Source: Microcaldota archaeon
GTDB taxonomy: Archaea > Micrarchaeota > Micrarchaeia > Micrarchaeales > CABMGC01
DNA: 59,895 bases
Direction: 5' to 3'
Assembly: GCA_021801225.1 (NCBI GenBank)
Contig: JAJYYF010000006.1
Coordinates: 1-59,895, forward strand
The notes below the pieces were generated by a model. The model was not told the origin of the DNA. It did no database searches and worked only from the letters and a program-made list of their open reading frames with translations. The translations under genes and the position numbers were made by a program. Every line of letters starts with the position of its first letter. The first letter of the stretch is position 1. Below, one piece after another: positions 29,761 through 37,705 of this stretch.

Positions 29761-30033
29761 TTAACTGTCCTTTATTGATTCTAACATACTTAGTATATTC
29801 CATATAACTGTTCTTGCATACGGCGGTAAATTTATATCATTGCTAATTTCATCTATTTTATATGTAGCTGAAGAAGATCTAACAGAATAACTTTCATCCT
29901 TTTTATCTAAAGCCTTTTTTGCTTCCTCTATCGCAGCCTTAACATTTCTGGGTACACTATTGTCATTTAGTAATATCTCTATCTGTCCCATTATTTGTGT
30001 TATAGTTTCTTCAAATTTTTTATCTTCTGCCAT
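29761..30033 (-). CDS. UPF0147 family protein
   Basis: 90 residues from ATG 30033, which has GGTGAAATT in front; an in-frame GTG further up would run into the tRNA and is rejected. Helical, with the family-typical ILLNDNSVPRNVKAAIEEAKK and INLPPYARTVIWNILSMLE. UPF0147 is conserved across archaea without a settled function. It begins 18 nt after the 3' end of tRNA-Arg on the same strand, so it is probably cut from a common precursor with the tRNA. Confidence 0.88.
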   Translation of the reverse strand: MAEDKKFEETITQIMGQIEILLNDNSVPRNVKAAIEEAKKALDKKDESYSVRSSSATYKIDEISNDINLPPYARTVIWNILSMLESIKDS

Positions 30034-30051
30034 AATTTCACCATATTTAAG

Positions 30052-30153
30052 CGGGCCCGGCGGGACACTCAAAACTATTATTAGATAGTTTTTTTGAACC
30101 CGCGGCCATCAGATTAGAAGTCTGCCGCTCTGTCCAAGCTGAGCTACGGGCCC
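30052..30153 (-). tRNA. tRNA-Arg(TCT) with a 27-nt intron in the T-loop
   Basis: Reading from 30153: acceptor GGGCCCG pairs with CGGGCCC, discriminator G at 30052. D-stem GCTC/GAGC, anticodon loop CTTCTAA uninterrupted (anticodon TCT, Arg). The T-stem GCGGG/CCCGC encloses 34 nt instead of 7. TTCA pairs with TGAG (one G-U), leaving bulges AAA and TGT directly against the T-stem. Standard cutting removes 30066-30092 and restores the canonical loop TTCAAAT (intron at 59/60). The intron has its own 7-bp stem. The top anticodon-stem pair is G-A. The gene sits 6 nt after the TatD gene. Confidence 0.93.
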
Positions 30154-30159
30154 TCATTA

Positions 30160-30861
30160 TTATATCTCAAAGTAAGCTTTAATAGTTTGTGTTATTAACT
30201 CTCCAGTAAAGGTAATCTCCTTGTTTTTTATTTTAGCTATCTTTTCAATAGTTTTTAATACATCACATGGAGTCGCTCCAACAGCTGGAAAATCAGTTTC
30301 GCAAACAAGAGTCGTAATCTCCACTGCCTTTATTACTCTATTGTATCTAGAGTAATCTAATGGTGGTATCGATATCAAATAACCCTTTTTTTCTAGTCTT
30401 TTAGCATCATCCTCATTTCCTTCAAAAAAATGAAACATCGCCTTTTCTATGCTTAGTTCCTCTAGCGTTTTTTCTACTAGTGATAACGCTCCTCTAGAAT
30501 GTATTACTACTGGAAGTTTATTTTTCTGTGCAATTTCAAGCTGTTTTTCAAAACAACGTTTCTGTATTTCAATTGGGGCATCTATTTTAGTGTCTAAACC
30601 TATCTCTCCTATTGCCACAGCAGTACTCAAAATACTCTCTAAATTACTAATTCTGTCTATTTGTGAAGAGGAAAAATCTGGACTTATCCCCAAAACACCG
30701 AAAATATTATTTTTTTTGTCAGTAGTTTTAGCTATTATCTCTGAACTTTCAATATCTACTGCAGTATTTAAAAATAATCCTACATTGCATTTTTTACAAT
30801 TATCTATCATTTTTCTTAGATCTTTTTCAAGATAAAGATGAGCATGTGAGTCAGAAAACAT
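30160..30861 (-). CDS. TatD-family metal-dependent hydrolase
   Basis: 233 residues with all TatD metal motifs in order: SDSHAHL at the N-terminus, GEIGLD near 86, PVVIHSRGA near 119, MFHFFEG near 145 and CETDFP near 190. The family are two-metal TIM-barrel phosphodiesterases, mainly 3'-5' DNA/RNA exonucleases or D-aminoacyl-type deacylases. It is slightly shorter than the usual 250-260 residues. It is followed 6 nt later by tRNA-Arg and then UPF0147 on the same strand, so a role in tRNA or DNA quality control would fit, but this is inference. Confidence 0.88.
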   Translation of the reverse strand: MFSDSHAHLYLEKDLRKMIDNCKKCNVGLFLNTAVDIESSEIIAKTTDKKNNIFGVLGISPDFSSSQIDRISNLESILSTAVAIGEIGLDTKIDAPIEIQKRCFEKQLEIAQKNKLPVVIHSRGALSLVEKTLEELSIEKAMFHFFEGNEDDAKRLEKKGYLISIPPLDYSRYNRVIKAVEITTLVCETDFPAVGATPCDVLKTIEKIAKIKNKEITFTGELITQTIKAYFEI

Positions 30862-30915
30862 ATTAAAACCTTAAGTTATAGTATAGTTTTATATATTAAG
30901 AAAATATAATAATAA

Positions 30916-32052
30916 ATGGTATTTTTATTTATTAAGGCTCAATTTCATTTATCAAAAATGATTCATATGGCAAAAACAAAAAATCAAAGTACAAACATAC
31001 ACAAACTCTTTAGCTACGCTTCTTTAATAATAAGCATAGCCGCATTACTATTAGCTGTTATGGCATACACACATCCTAACTCAAAGATAATATACCAAAA
31101 CCAAACAAAAATTATTTACAGCAATTCATCTTCACAAACAAAATTGAATGTGACTGCATTTAATATTACCTCTTCATTAATACAACCACCTATATTTCTA
31201 AAAGGAAATCCGGTAATAAATACAAACGGTACCTTTGGAGATAGACTTACAAATATCAATAAACCCTTAAATTCGACTGAATTATCTATAATAAATAATG
31301 CGCCTAACTCATACTTTGAGATAGCTGGCCAAATGCTAATCAATAACTCAATAGTTAATACTGTCTCTGCAAAGGCAAACAAAGTCCCTGAATTCATATT
31401 AAACGGTAAACCATCTGTGATATACTTAGGTTCAATAACGTGTATTTTCTGCGGAGAAAATAGATGGGCAATGGCATTAGCACTTTCACGTTTTGGAAAC
31501 TTTTCAAATCTTTTTGAGGGTTATAGTTCATTAGGTGACGGTGATGTACCAACATTATACTGGTCACCGGCTCATTACAGTAACGCTACTGTAGATTTGG
31601 GCGCATTTTATACTAGCAATTACATAAACTTTATTGCTATTGAAGATACAAATCCAATAACCGGAGGTTTTGTAGTACAACCAATATCTATTATAAAACA
31701 AGAGATAAACCAGACAAACAATACTGCCTATATTGATGCATTTAATTTAATAACACAACTAAATAACTTCCAAGGAACTCCTTATACTATTTGGGGTAGT
31801 GATCAAATAAGCGGTGCAGACGCAATAGATTTTGGAAATACTCCTCCAGTGTCATCTTCTGATTTGCCAATACAAAACATGACACATGCACAAGTATTAA
31901 ACCAACTTGCAAACTTTAATGATCAGTTTGCTCAAACAGAGTATGCAGCAGCTGATCTTTACGTTGCAATGATATGCAGCTCAATAAATAATACTGCACC
32001 AGTCTGTTCACTCCCTTCAATAAATACGATAGAAACCATTAATGGCTATTAA
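30916..32052 (+). CDS. DUF929 membrane-anchored thioredoxin-like protein
   Basis: Up to 378 residues. The ATG at 30916 lies about 25 nt from a TATA-like TTTATATATT, which fits a leaderless start. ATGs at 30958 and 30967 (MAKTKNQS) are alternatives with a better N-terminus. A single anchor (FSYASLIISIAALLLAVMAY) precedes an outside domain. That domain has KPSVIYLGSITCIFCGENRW near residue 168, whose CxxC (C176/C179) and context are the DUF929 signature. DUF929 proteins occur in thermoacidophilic and ARMAN-type archaea; a disulfide-related role outside the cell is inferred from the CxxC. Many N-x-S/T sites. Confidence 0.82.
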   Translation: MVFLFIKAQFHLSKMIHMAKTKNQSTNIHKLFSYASLIISIAALLLAVMAYTHPNSKIIYQNQTKIIYSNSSSQTKLNVTAFNITSSLIQPPIFLKGNPVINTNGTFGDRLTNINKPLNSTELSIINNAPNSYFEIAGQMLINNSIVNTVSAKANKVPEFILNGKPSVIYLGSITCIFCGENRWAMALALSRFGNFSNLFEGYSSLGDGDVPTLYWSPAHYSNATVDLGAFYTSNYINFIAIEDTNPITGGFVVQPISIIKQEINQTNNTAYIDAFNLITQLNNFQGTPYTIWGSDQISGADAIDFGNTPPVSSSDLPIQNMTHAQVLNQLANFNDQFAQTEYAAADLYVAMICSSINNTAPVCSLPSINTIETINGY

Positions 32053-32124
32053 TCTCTGATTTTTTATCACACTAAAGTTATCTAAAACTTTAAATACATT
32101 AATTGTTACTTTCTATTGTTTAAA

Positions 32125-32610
32125 ATGGAGCTTCAATCTACTATAGAGTTCATGGGAACTTATTTTTGGATATTTCTATCAATTGTTTTAATTGGAGCCG
32201 TACTCTTAATCTTATACTTAGTACTTAATTACAACTCAAGTTATTCCTACTGTAATATAAGTTCTCAAGTAGAGTGCTTAAACGACTCAATAATTACTAA
32301 TTCCTCTTATACCACAATACAAATATCAAATAAGAATAATTTAGGTACAACAATTTATTTTGAAAACAACAGTATAAAAATTATTCCTAATTATGGTAAC
32401 TCCTCTTATTTCGGAGTATGCTCCCCTCAAAGGGTGTATAGTGGCTCAAACTTTATCTGTAAGGTCTTAATTAAAGGCAGTTTACCTACTGAGGGTTCCC
32501 AATTTACCTCAAAGTTTAATATTTTTTATACACTTTGTTCTAAATGTTCTAACAACACCGAAGTTTATCCAATAACTGGATCAATTGTTTCAACAATAAA
32601 GTATTCTTAA
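32125..32610 (+). CDS. type IV pilin-like protein
   Basis: 161 residues from ATG 32125 (in-frame TTG at 32116 less likely). The N-terminus QSTIEFMGTYFWIFLSIVL follows the archaeal pilin pattern Q-(S/A)-x-(L/I/M)-E-(F/Y)-(L/M)-x-T-Y-x-W, with Glu at the fifth position of the hydrophobic stretch. That helix assembles pilus or related filaments after class III signal cleavage. The leader is only three to six residues. The globular part has six cysteines and several sequons. It could also be a minor pilin or simple anchored protein; no assembly genes are in the window. Confidence 0.6.
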   Translation: MELQSTIEFMGTYFWIFLSIVLIGAVLLILYLVLNYNSSYSYCNISSQVECLNDSIITNSSYTTIQISNKNNLGTTIYFENNSIKIIPNYGNSSYFGVCSPQRVYSGSNFICKVLIKGSLPTEGSQFTSKFNIFYTLCSKCSNNTEVYPITGSIVSTIKYS

Positions 32611-32623
32611 AATACTGCAATAG

Positions 32624-33148
32624 ATGATTAAGGAACAACAAAAAGAATTAAAACAACTTCTGCGTTATTTATTTATGGAAAAATCAATATTATTGTCAAG
32701 CATGACAAGAGTACGTGCTGTTCTTTATATTATAAATGAAAACAAAGATATTTCTTTACGTGAGTTAGCATCACATACAAAACAAAACATCGACAAACTA
32801 TTTCCATTACTTTACACATGCTCTGTACTTGGCTTTATTAAAATTACTAAAAGCAATGTTAAAATTACAATACTCGGTAAAAAGTTCCTAAAAACCCCCT
32901 ATGAAACTACGAAAAAAGTACTTAAGAAAACACAACCATTCAAAGAAATATTTAAGTTATTAAAAAATAATTCTATGTGTACAATAGAGCTTACCCATTT
33001 ATTGATTAAGAAAGATTTGCTATCTGGAAATCCGACAGAGTTGGAAGAGTTGCTGAAGCAATCACTTAATTCCTGGTGCATAAATACGAATATTTTATCA
33101 TACGACATTAAAAAAGATATGTGGCACCTAAAATCAACCTTGAGCTAA
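32624..33148 (+). CDS. stand-alone AAA-associated (COG4754-like) winged-helix protein
   Basis: 174 residues. Residues about 25-90 form a winged helix (ISLRELASHTKQNIDKLFPLL, then VLGFIKITKSNVKIT) and the rest is the C-terminal part (QPFKEIFKLLKNN and LNSWCINTNILSYDIKKDMW). This order resembles the AAA-associated C-terminal domain that is fused to, or encoded next to, ATPases of archaeal nitrate/sulfonate/taurine-type ABC transporters. Here it is a separate gene convergent with the matching ATPase, overlapping it by 15 nt. It may sense substrate or regulate the transporter. The assignment rests on pattern, not on a search. Confidence 0.6.
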   Translation: MIKEQQKELKQLLRYLFMEKSILLSSMTRVRAVLYIINENKDISLRELASHTKQNIDKLFPLLYTCSVLGFIKITKSNVKITILGKKFLKTPYETTKKVLKKTQPFKEIFKLLKNNSMCTIELTHLLIKKDLLSGNPTELEELLKQSLNSWCINTNILSYDIKKDMWHLKSTLS

Positions 33149-33877
33149 TTTTTCATATACATAATCAACAATGTCCAAAAATTCCTTGCTTCTTCTGTTT
33201 CTAGGCTGTTTAAGTTTTATACTTTTTATATCTAAAACCTTCGAAGGTTTTCCTGACAAAATTATTATTTTATCCGATAACTCTACTGCTTCTTCAACAT
33301 TATGGGTTACCATTATTACTGATTTTACCGATTGTGCCATTTTTAACTGTGTTAATACATCATATCTTAATGTGTTTGCAGTTAACTCATCTAATGAACT
33401 AAATGGCTCATCCATTAATAAAACATCAGGTTTAGAAACAAGTGCTCTTGCAATCCCTACTCTTTGTTTCATACCGCCGCTAAGCATATTGGGATAAGAA
33501 TACTCAAAACCGTTTAATCCAAATGTTCCTAAAAGTTCAACTGCCTTTTTTTCCTTTTCTTTTTCAGATATATTTATTCTGGAGCAACCTAACTTAACAT
33601 TTTCTACATTAGTTAACCAAGGCATAAGAGCAAAGTCTTGAAAAACAAAAGATATATTTTTTATAGGTTCTCGTATGATCTTATTTTTATAAAAAACACC
33701 TCCGCCAGTTGGTCTGTTTAATCCAGCAACAATTCTCAAAAATGTACTTTTTCCACATCCACTAGGTCCTATTATCGATACAAATTCATTTTCATTTGCT
33801 TGAAAAGATATATTATCTATAATCTTTTGTTTTTCGTCAAATGCAAATGATACATCCTTTGCTTCAATAATTATCAT
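33134..33877 (-). CDS. ABC transporter ATPase, NitT/TauT (anion) type
   Basis: 247 residues: Walker A GPSGCGKST near 37, Q-loop FVFQDFALMPW near 80, signature LSGGMKQRVGIARAL near 132, Walker B VLLMDEPFSSLD near 153 and the switch histidine in MVTHNVEEAV near 190. It energises uptake through the duplicated permease encoded 6 nt upstream. The family moves nitrate, sulfonates, taurine or similar anions; no substrate-binding protein is encoded nearby, so the substrate is unknown. The C-terminal AAA-associated domain found in some archaeal relatives is absent here and seems to be the convergent gene. Confidence 0.92.
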   Translation of the reverse strand: MIIIEAKDVSFAFDEKQKIIDNISFQANENEFVSIIGPSGCGKSTFLRIVAGLNRPTGGGVFYKNKIIREPIKNISFVFQDFALMPWLTNVENVKLGCSRINISEKEKEKKAVELLGTFGLNGFEYSYPNMLSGGMKQRVGIARALVSKPDVLLMDEPFSSLDELTANTLRYDVLTQLKMAQSVKSVIMVTHNVEEAVELSDKIIILSGKPSKVLDIKSIKLKQPRNRRSKEFLDIVDYVYEKLAQG

Positions 33878-33883
33878 AAACCT

Positions 33884-35419
33884 CTACCTATACCTCTCAG
33901 AGACCTTTTGATACAAACGTTTCCATACGAATTTATTCACAACAATTATCATAACAGTCATATTTATTAAGGCTATACTCATTAAAAGAAGATTGTTGTT
34001 TGCAAGAGAGACATCCAAAAGTCGTCCTAAACCTACAGCAACATGAACATTTCCAAATGATTCAGCAAGTATGCTTACATTCCATTCTGCAGCAATGGCA
34101 GTTATACCTCCTGTTATAACTCCAGGTAAAATAGCCTTCACATATATATTTTTCCACGCTACAAAGCCCTTTATTCCAAATAACTTTTTAACTTCAAAAA
34201 CCTCCTTTTCTATAACCTTTCCTGAACCAACAATACTAAAAATCATATACCAAATACCACTAAGTACAAAAATTAAAAACGCAACTATTTCAGATCCATA
34301 ACTTAATTTACCAAATGTTATGACAATTTCTGGCAATAATATTGTTGCTGGAATAGATGCAAGTATTTGAAATAATGTTATGTAATGTAATTCGTTTTTA
34401 GACATAAATATTATATAAACTGAAATTAATATGGAAAATATAAATACAAATAAGAATGCAAACCACACCCTTAAAAATGAAAAAAATAAGGCCTGTAGTA
34501 CCTCCATTTCATAATTAATAGTATTGCTAACAAAAAGAATTGCTAATACAAAAACAATAACTCCAATAAGGATAAGCAGTTCTTTTCTCTTTTCATTATT
34601 TTTTGTTTTTATTACTTCAGAATAAGTTGTGCTTTTTTTATGTGTCTGAATTTTTTGGAAAGCTCTTACAAACAAACGTTCCTCTCTTTTTGTATAATCA
34701 ATGAATTTATGAAATCTTGCTTTTTTAAATGAAACTTGTTTCTCATTCATTTGCTTTGTTTGTTTATTTGTAAATTTTTCAAGAGTCCCAAAAAATAAAA
34801 ATCTAGTTATAACGACAAAAATTATAAAAATAATTAATGCAATTACATATCCTAATGTATTTCCCGTTGAAGCAAACTGTGTTATTGCAACCCCTATGCC
34901 GTGTCTTACTTGATAATTAATATTTCCTGTTGAGAATATTTCACTACTTACTAAATAAAATAAACCAATCGACCAAGAAAGCATGGACTGCTCGACTACT
35001 CTTGGCAAACTTGCAGGAATATAAATTTTACTAATCTTTTTAAAAATACTTAATTTGTATAAAAGTGTAATCTCTTCAAATTCATTAGGAAGCGTTTTTA
35101 TTGACTCATAAACTCCAAAAATTATATTCCATAACATACTAGTTATTATTAGAAATATTACAGCAAGGTTTATCCCTATTATTCCTGGAAGAAAACCTAC
35201 TATAAAAAATATAACAAATGGGAAAAATGCAAGTATTGGTATTGTTTGTAATATATCTATTATTGGCATTAGATATTTTTCTGCTGTTTTTGACAGGGAC
35301 ATCAAAATTCCTATAAAAAACGCAAGAAATATCGATATTCCTAAAGCAATAAACATCCTAACCCAAGAATAAGATGTGTCTATAATCAATGTTATTATGA
35401 GACTTATCAAATTCTGCAT
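33884..35419 (-). CDS. duplicated ABC anion permease (two domains in one chain, COG4986-like)
   Basis: 511 residues carrying two BPD-type permease halves. Half one is about residues 1-215 and half two about 270-511, each with five to six membrane segments. Each has an EAA-like cytoplasmic loop (one around TLPNEFEEITLLYKLS, the other around EVFEVKKLFGIKG). A charged linker of about 50 residues joins them. One chain therefore supplies the whole membrane pore. It is paired with the ATPase gene 6 nt downstream and lies 34 nt after the NFACT-type gene. Missing binding protein means uptake specificity cannot be read here. Confidence 0.88.
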   Translation of the reverse strand: MQNLISLIITLIIDTSYSWVRMFIALGISIFLAFFIGILMSLSKTAEKYLMPIIDILQTIPILAFFPFVIFFIVGFLPGIIGINLAVIFLIITSMLWNIIFGVYESIKTLPNEFEEITLLYKLSIFKKISKIYIPASLPRVVEQSMLSWSIGLFYLVSSEIFSTGNINYQVRHGIGVAITQFASTGNTLGYVIALIIFIIFVVITRFLFFGTLEKFTNKQTKQMNEKQVSFKKARFHKFIDYTKREERLFVRAFQKIQTHKKSTTYSEVIKTKNNEKRKELLILIGVIVFVLAILFVSNTINYEMEVLQALFFSFLRVWFAFLFVFIFSILISVYIIFMSKNELHYITLFQILASIPATILLPEIVITFGKLSYGSEIVAFLIFVLSGIWYMIFSIVGSGKVIEKEVFEVKKLFGIKGFVAWKNIYVKAILPGVITGGITAIAAEWNVSILAESFGNVHVAVGLGRLLDVSLANNNLLLMSIALINMTVMIIVVNKFVWKRLYQKVSERYR

Positions 35420-35453
35420 ATTATCCTATATATGGAAATGTATAATACTCTTA

Positions 35454-36239
35454 TTATTTTATAGAAAAAGATCCTGGTGGCAAATGTTGCATAATATAAT
35501 CTATATTTTCATACTTTAATTTTGCAGAGATTTTTTTTGCTGCATCAGATTTTTTAGTATTTCCTATATCTATTGAAACAAAAACCTTAGTGTTTGTCTT
35601 TTCAATATAAAGTCTAGGTACGATACTGATCTTTTTAATTACTTTTTTATCAATTTCTTTTTCTTTCATAAATGCAGCCAAAGCTAATTTTATATTTCTA
35701 TACCACTCTCTATCTCCCAATATTACAAAACTGCCTTTTCCTAAAGATCCATAATTTCTGGATTTAGTTACCTGCTCTTTTTTAACACAATAAACATCTA
35801 TACTACCCTGGCCACTTTCCCATGCTTTAGAAAACGAAGCCGCAAACTGTGATACCTCCTCCTTTATTTCTTTATTTGAATCAACACCGTCCTTTAATAC
35901 TACCACAGAAGCTCCAAATACATCTGCATGAAAGAAAAGGTCATTATCTTCTAAATGTTTCGAGTAAAGTTCTTCGTTTTGGTCAGCACTTCTACCTCCT
36001 ATCGCGAGAAGATTATTACTTGTAAAAAACCAATTATATTTTTCATACCACTCTCTTTTCTCTATTTCCTTAACTGCTTTAACTTCTTCCTTTTGATTCT
36101 CTACATTTTTTAGTTTATCTTTTAATTCATCTACAGATTTACCTGCTCCATCTGATTTCAAACGTGATTTTTTAGACATTTCAAAATAAGTTTTTGCGTT
36201 TTCCTGTGCAGTCTTATTAAAATCAACAACTACTTCCAA
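35454..36239 (-). CDS. C-terminal half of NFACT protein (Tae2/RqcH/NEMF) as a separate gene
   Basis: 261 residues that match only the second half of the usual 600-700-residue NFACT protein. It starts with DFNKTAQENAKTYFEMSKK, then a coiled coil to residue 60. The NFACT-R domain follows (KREWYEKYNWFFTSNNLLAIGGR, HADVFGASVVVLKDG, YGSLGKGSFVILG). The tRNA/60S-binding NFACT-N domain is absent and nothing like it lies within the neighbouring genes. The product should act in ribosome-associated quality control if the N-terminal half is encoded elsewhere. It is followed by the ABC permease and preceded by SecE. Confidence 0.85.
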   Translation of the reverse strand: MEVVVDFNKTAQENAKTYFEMSKKSRLKSDGAGKSVDELKDKLKNVENQKEEVKAVKEIEKREWYEKYNWFFTSNNLLAIGGRSADQNEELYSKHLEDNDLFFHADVFGASVVVLKDGVDSNKEIKEEVSQFAASFSKAWESGQGSIDVYCVKKEQVTKSRNYGSLGKGSFVILGDREWYRNIKLALAAFMKEKEIDKKVIKKISIVPRLYIEKTNTKVFVSIDIGNTKKSDAAKKISAKLKYENIDYIMQHLPPGSFSIK

Positions 36240-36264
36240 TTAAATACACACTGCAAGCGTAAAA

Positions 36265-36447
36265 TTAGGCTATTACTCCTATTATTAATGATATTACGAG
36301 ACCAATAAAACCTAAGAGAAGTGTACCTATTAAAACTACCTTTATTGTTTTTCTAAATGTATCCATATCTGGTTTATAACTTACGCTCATAACATGTCTT
36401 GAGTTGGAATAGAATGTTTTAAGCCTGGAAAGTATATTTAATTTCAA
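36265..36447 (-). CDS. secE: preprotein translocase subunit SecE (Sec61 gamma)
   Basis: 60 residues, the normal archaeal size: an amphipathic first helix (SRHVMSVSYKPDMDTFRK) and one membrane helix (VVLIGTLLLGFIGLVISLIIG). This is the clamp subunit around SecY in the protein-conducting channel. Archaea usually keep secE beside nusG/spt5 and ribosomal genes; here it precedes the NFACT-C gene by 25 nt. Small size makes the call depend on the Y-K-P-x-x-x-x-F pattern, which is clear. Confidence 0.88.
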   Translation of the reverse strand: MKLNILSRLKTFYSNSRHVMSVSYKPDMDTFRKTIKVVLIGTLLLGFIGLVISLIIGVIA

Positions 36448-36552
36448 AGGATCACATTAATATATAAGCATTCATTTTAAAAAAGCTTTCTATATAATTA
36501 TATTATTTAGAAAAATATAAATTCTTAAATGTATATTAAAATCTGTGATAAA

Positions 36553-36840
36553 ATGGGTTTTTTAGACTCTATAACTAGTTCAGTTGAAAATAACATAAAA
36601 AGCAAGGCAGAAAGCGAGATAGCAAGCAAAGCATCTAGCACAGTTTCTAATACAAAACCAAAACCAACTCAGAATCAACAAACAAGTACTCAAACTAGTA
36701 CTGAAAATGCAGTTAAGGTAACTATTGAGTTTAAAGATAGGACAATTACTATCAACGGTCCAAGTATTTATCAAAGTCCTAGCTCAAATGGCAATACAAA
36801 CTTTCAAATAATTGGAAAACCTAACATTGCTAAAAAATAA
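36553..36840 (+). CDS. small hypothetical protein
   Basis: 95 residues from ATG 36553 (an upstream ATG at 36529 adds MYIKICDK). Helical Ala/Ser-rich N-terminus (MGFLDSITSSVENN), a Gln/Thr-rich linker, and a C-terminal strand-rich part (KVTIEFKDRTITINGPSIY). It is acid-free in the linker and has no membrane segment. I recognise no family. It is flanked by secE (divergent) and the SDR gene (convergent). Confidence 0.55.
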   Translation: MGFLDSITSSVENNIKSKAESEIASKASSTVSNTKPKPTQNQQTSTQTSTENAVKVTIEFKDRTITINGPSIYQSPSSNGNTNFQIIGKPNIAKK

Positions 36841-36843
36841 TAC

Positions 36844-37584
36844 TCAAAAAACAAAGTTTTTATTCATCTGTTCAAAAGCACTATTAATATCTTTTTTTGA
36901 GTTTTCTATCATATACTTTGTAGCTCCTACTGGTATTTCTACTTTATTTTCTTTAAGGCCATTTATTACTTCTTCTAAAAGTTCAGTTGTAGAAATACTT
37001 CTTTCATTTCTTTCTATTGGTTTACCTTTTAAGAATGTGTCATGCACCATTGGGGGTATTACCTCTATAACTTCTACATTTTTATCTTGAAGTTGTCTTC
37101 TCAGAGACATTGTAAAAGAATGTATTCCTGCCTTTGTTGCACAGTAAATAGGAAATATTGCGGAAGGTACAAAAGCTAATCCTGAAGAGATATTTATTAT
37201 TGCTGCATTCGGTTTATTGAGTATAAACTTTGCAAATAAAATACTTAAATATATAGTTCCTTTGAAATTTATATCAACTTCATCAATATCTACATTACCC
37301 TCAAGTATTCTTATTTCTTTTTGTATTCCTGCATTGTTTATTAAAACATTAACTTGAGGATGTTCTTTCGAAATAATATTAAATAGTTCATCGCATTCAT
37401 CCTTTTTAGATATATCACATTTGTATATATTTAAAGATGGAACACTTTTCTTAGCAGCTTCCAACCTTGAAAGATCCCTGCCGCATATTATTACATTATT
37501 ATTTTTTGAAAAATACTTTGCAAATGCAAATCCAATTCCTACAGAACCTCCTGTTATCAATATTGTATTATTTTCAAGCCTCAT
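36844..37584 (-). CDS. short-chain dehydrogenase/reductase
   Basis: 246 residues with a classical SDR layout: TGGSVGIGFAFAKYF for dinucleotide binding, NNAG near residue 88, the catalytic Ser in INISSGLAF near 138 and Tyr-x3-Lys in PIYCATKAG near 152-156. VIEVIPPMVHDTFL follows. All catalytic residues are present, so it should be an active NAD(P)-dependent oxidoreductase resembling DltE-like members. Substrate not deducible. It stands alone, convergent with the small hypothetical gene. Confidence 0.88.
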   Translation of the reverse strand: MRLENNTILITGGSVGIGFAFAKYFSKNNNVIICGRDLSRLEAAKKSVPSLNIYKCDISKKDECDELFNIISKEHPQVNVLINNAGIQKEIRILEGNVDIDEVDINFKGTIYLSILFAKFILNKPNAAIINISSGLAFVPSAIFPIYCATKAGIHSFTMSLRRQLQDKNVEVIEVIPPMVHDTFLKGKPIERNERSISTTELLEEVINGLKENKVEIPVGATKYMIENSKKDINSAFEQMNKNFVF

Positions 37585-37705
37585 ACCATCAATTTATATT
37601 ATACTTAAATTCTTTATAAATTTATTTTCTAAATGTTTTATTTCTTTATTATATTCTTTAAATAAGACATAATATATTTACTGTTCTTTTATTATTGGCG
37701 ATAAT

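Noticed and set aside
30034-30072. GTG at 30072 as start of the UPF0147 gene
   Set aside because: The extension would be read from the 3' end of tRNA-Arg; the ATG at 30033 has a proper GGTGA site.
31116-31397. Minus-strand frame opposite the DUF929 gene
   Set aside because: Shadow frame; DUF929 signature is clear on the plus strand.
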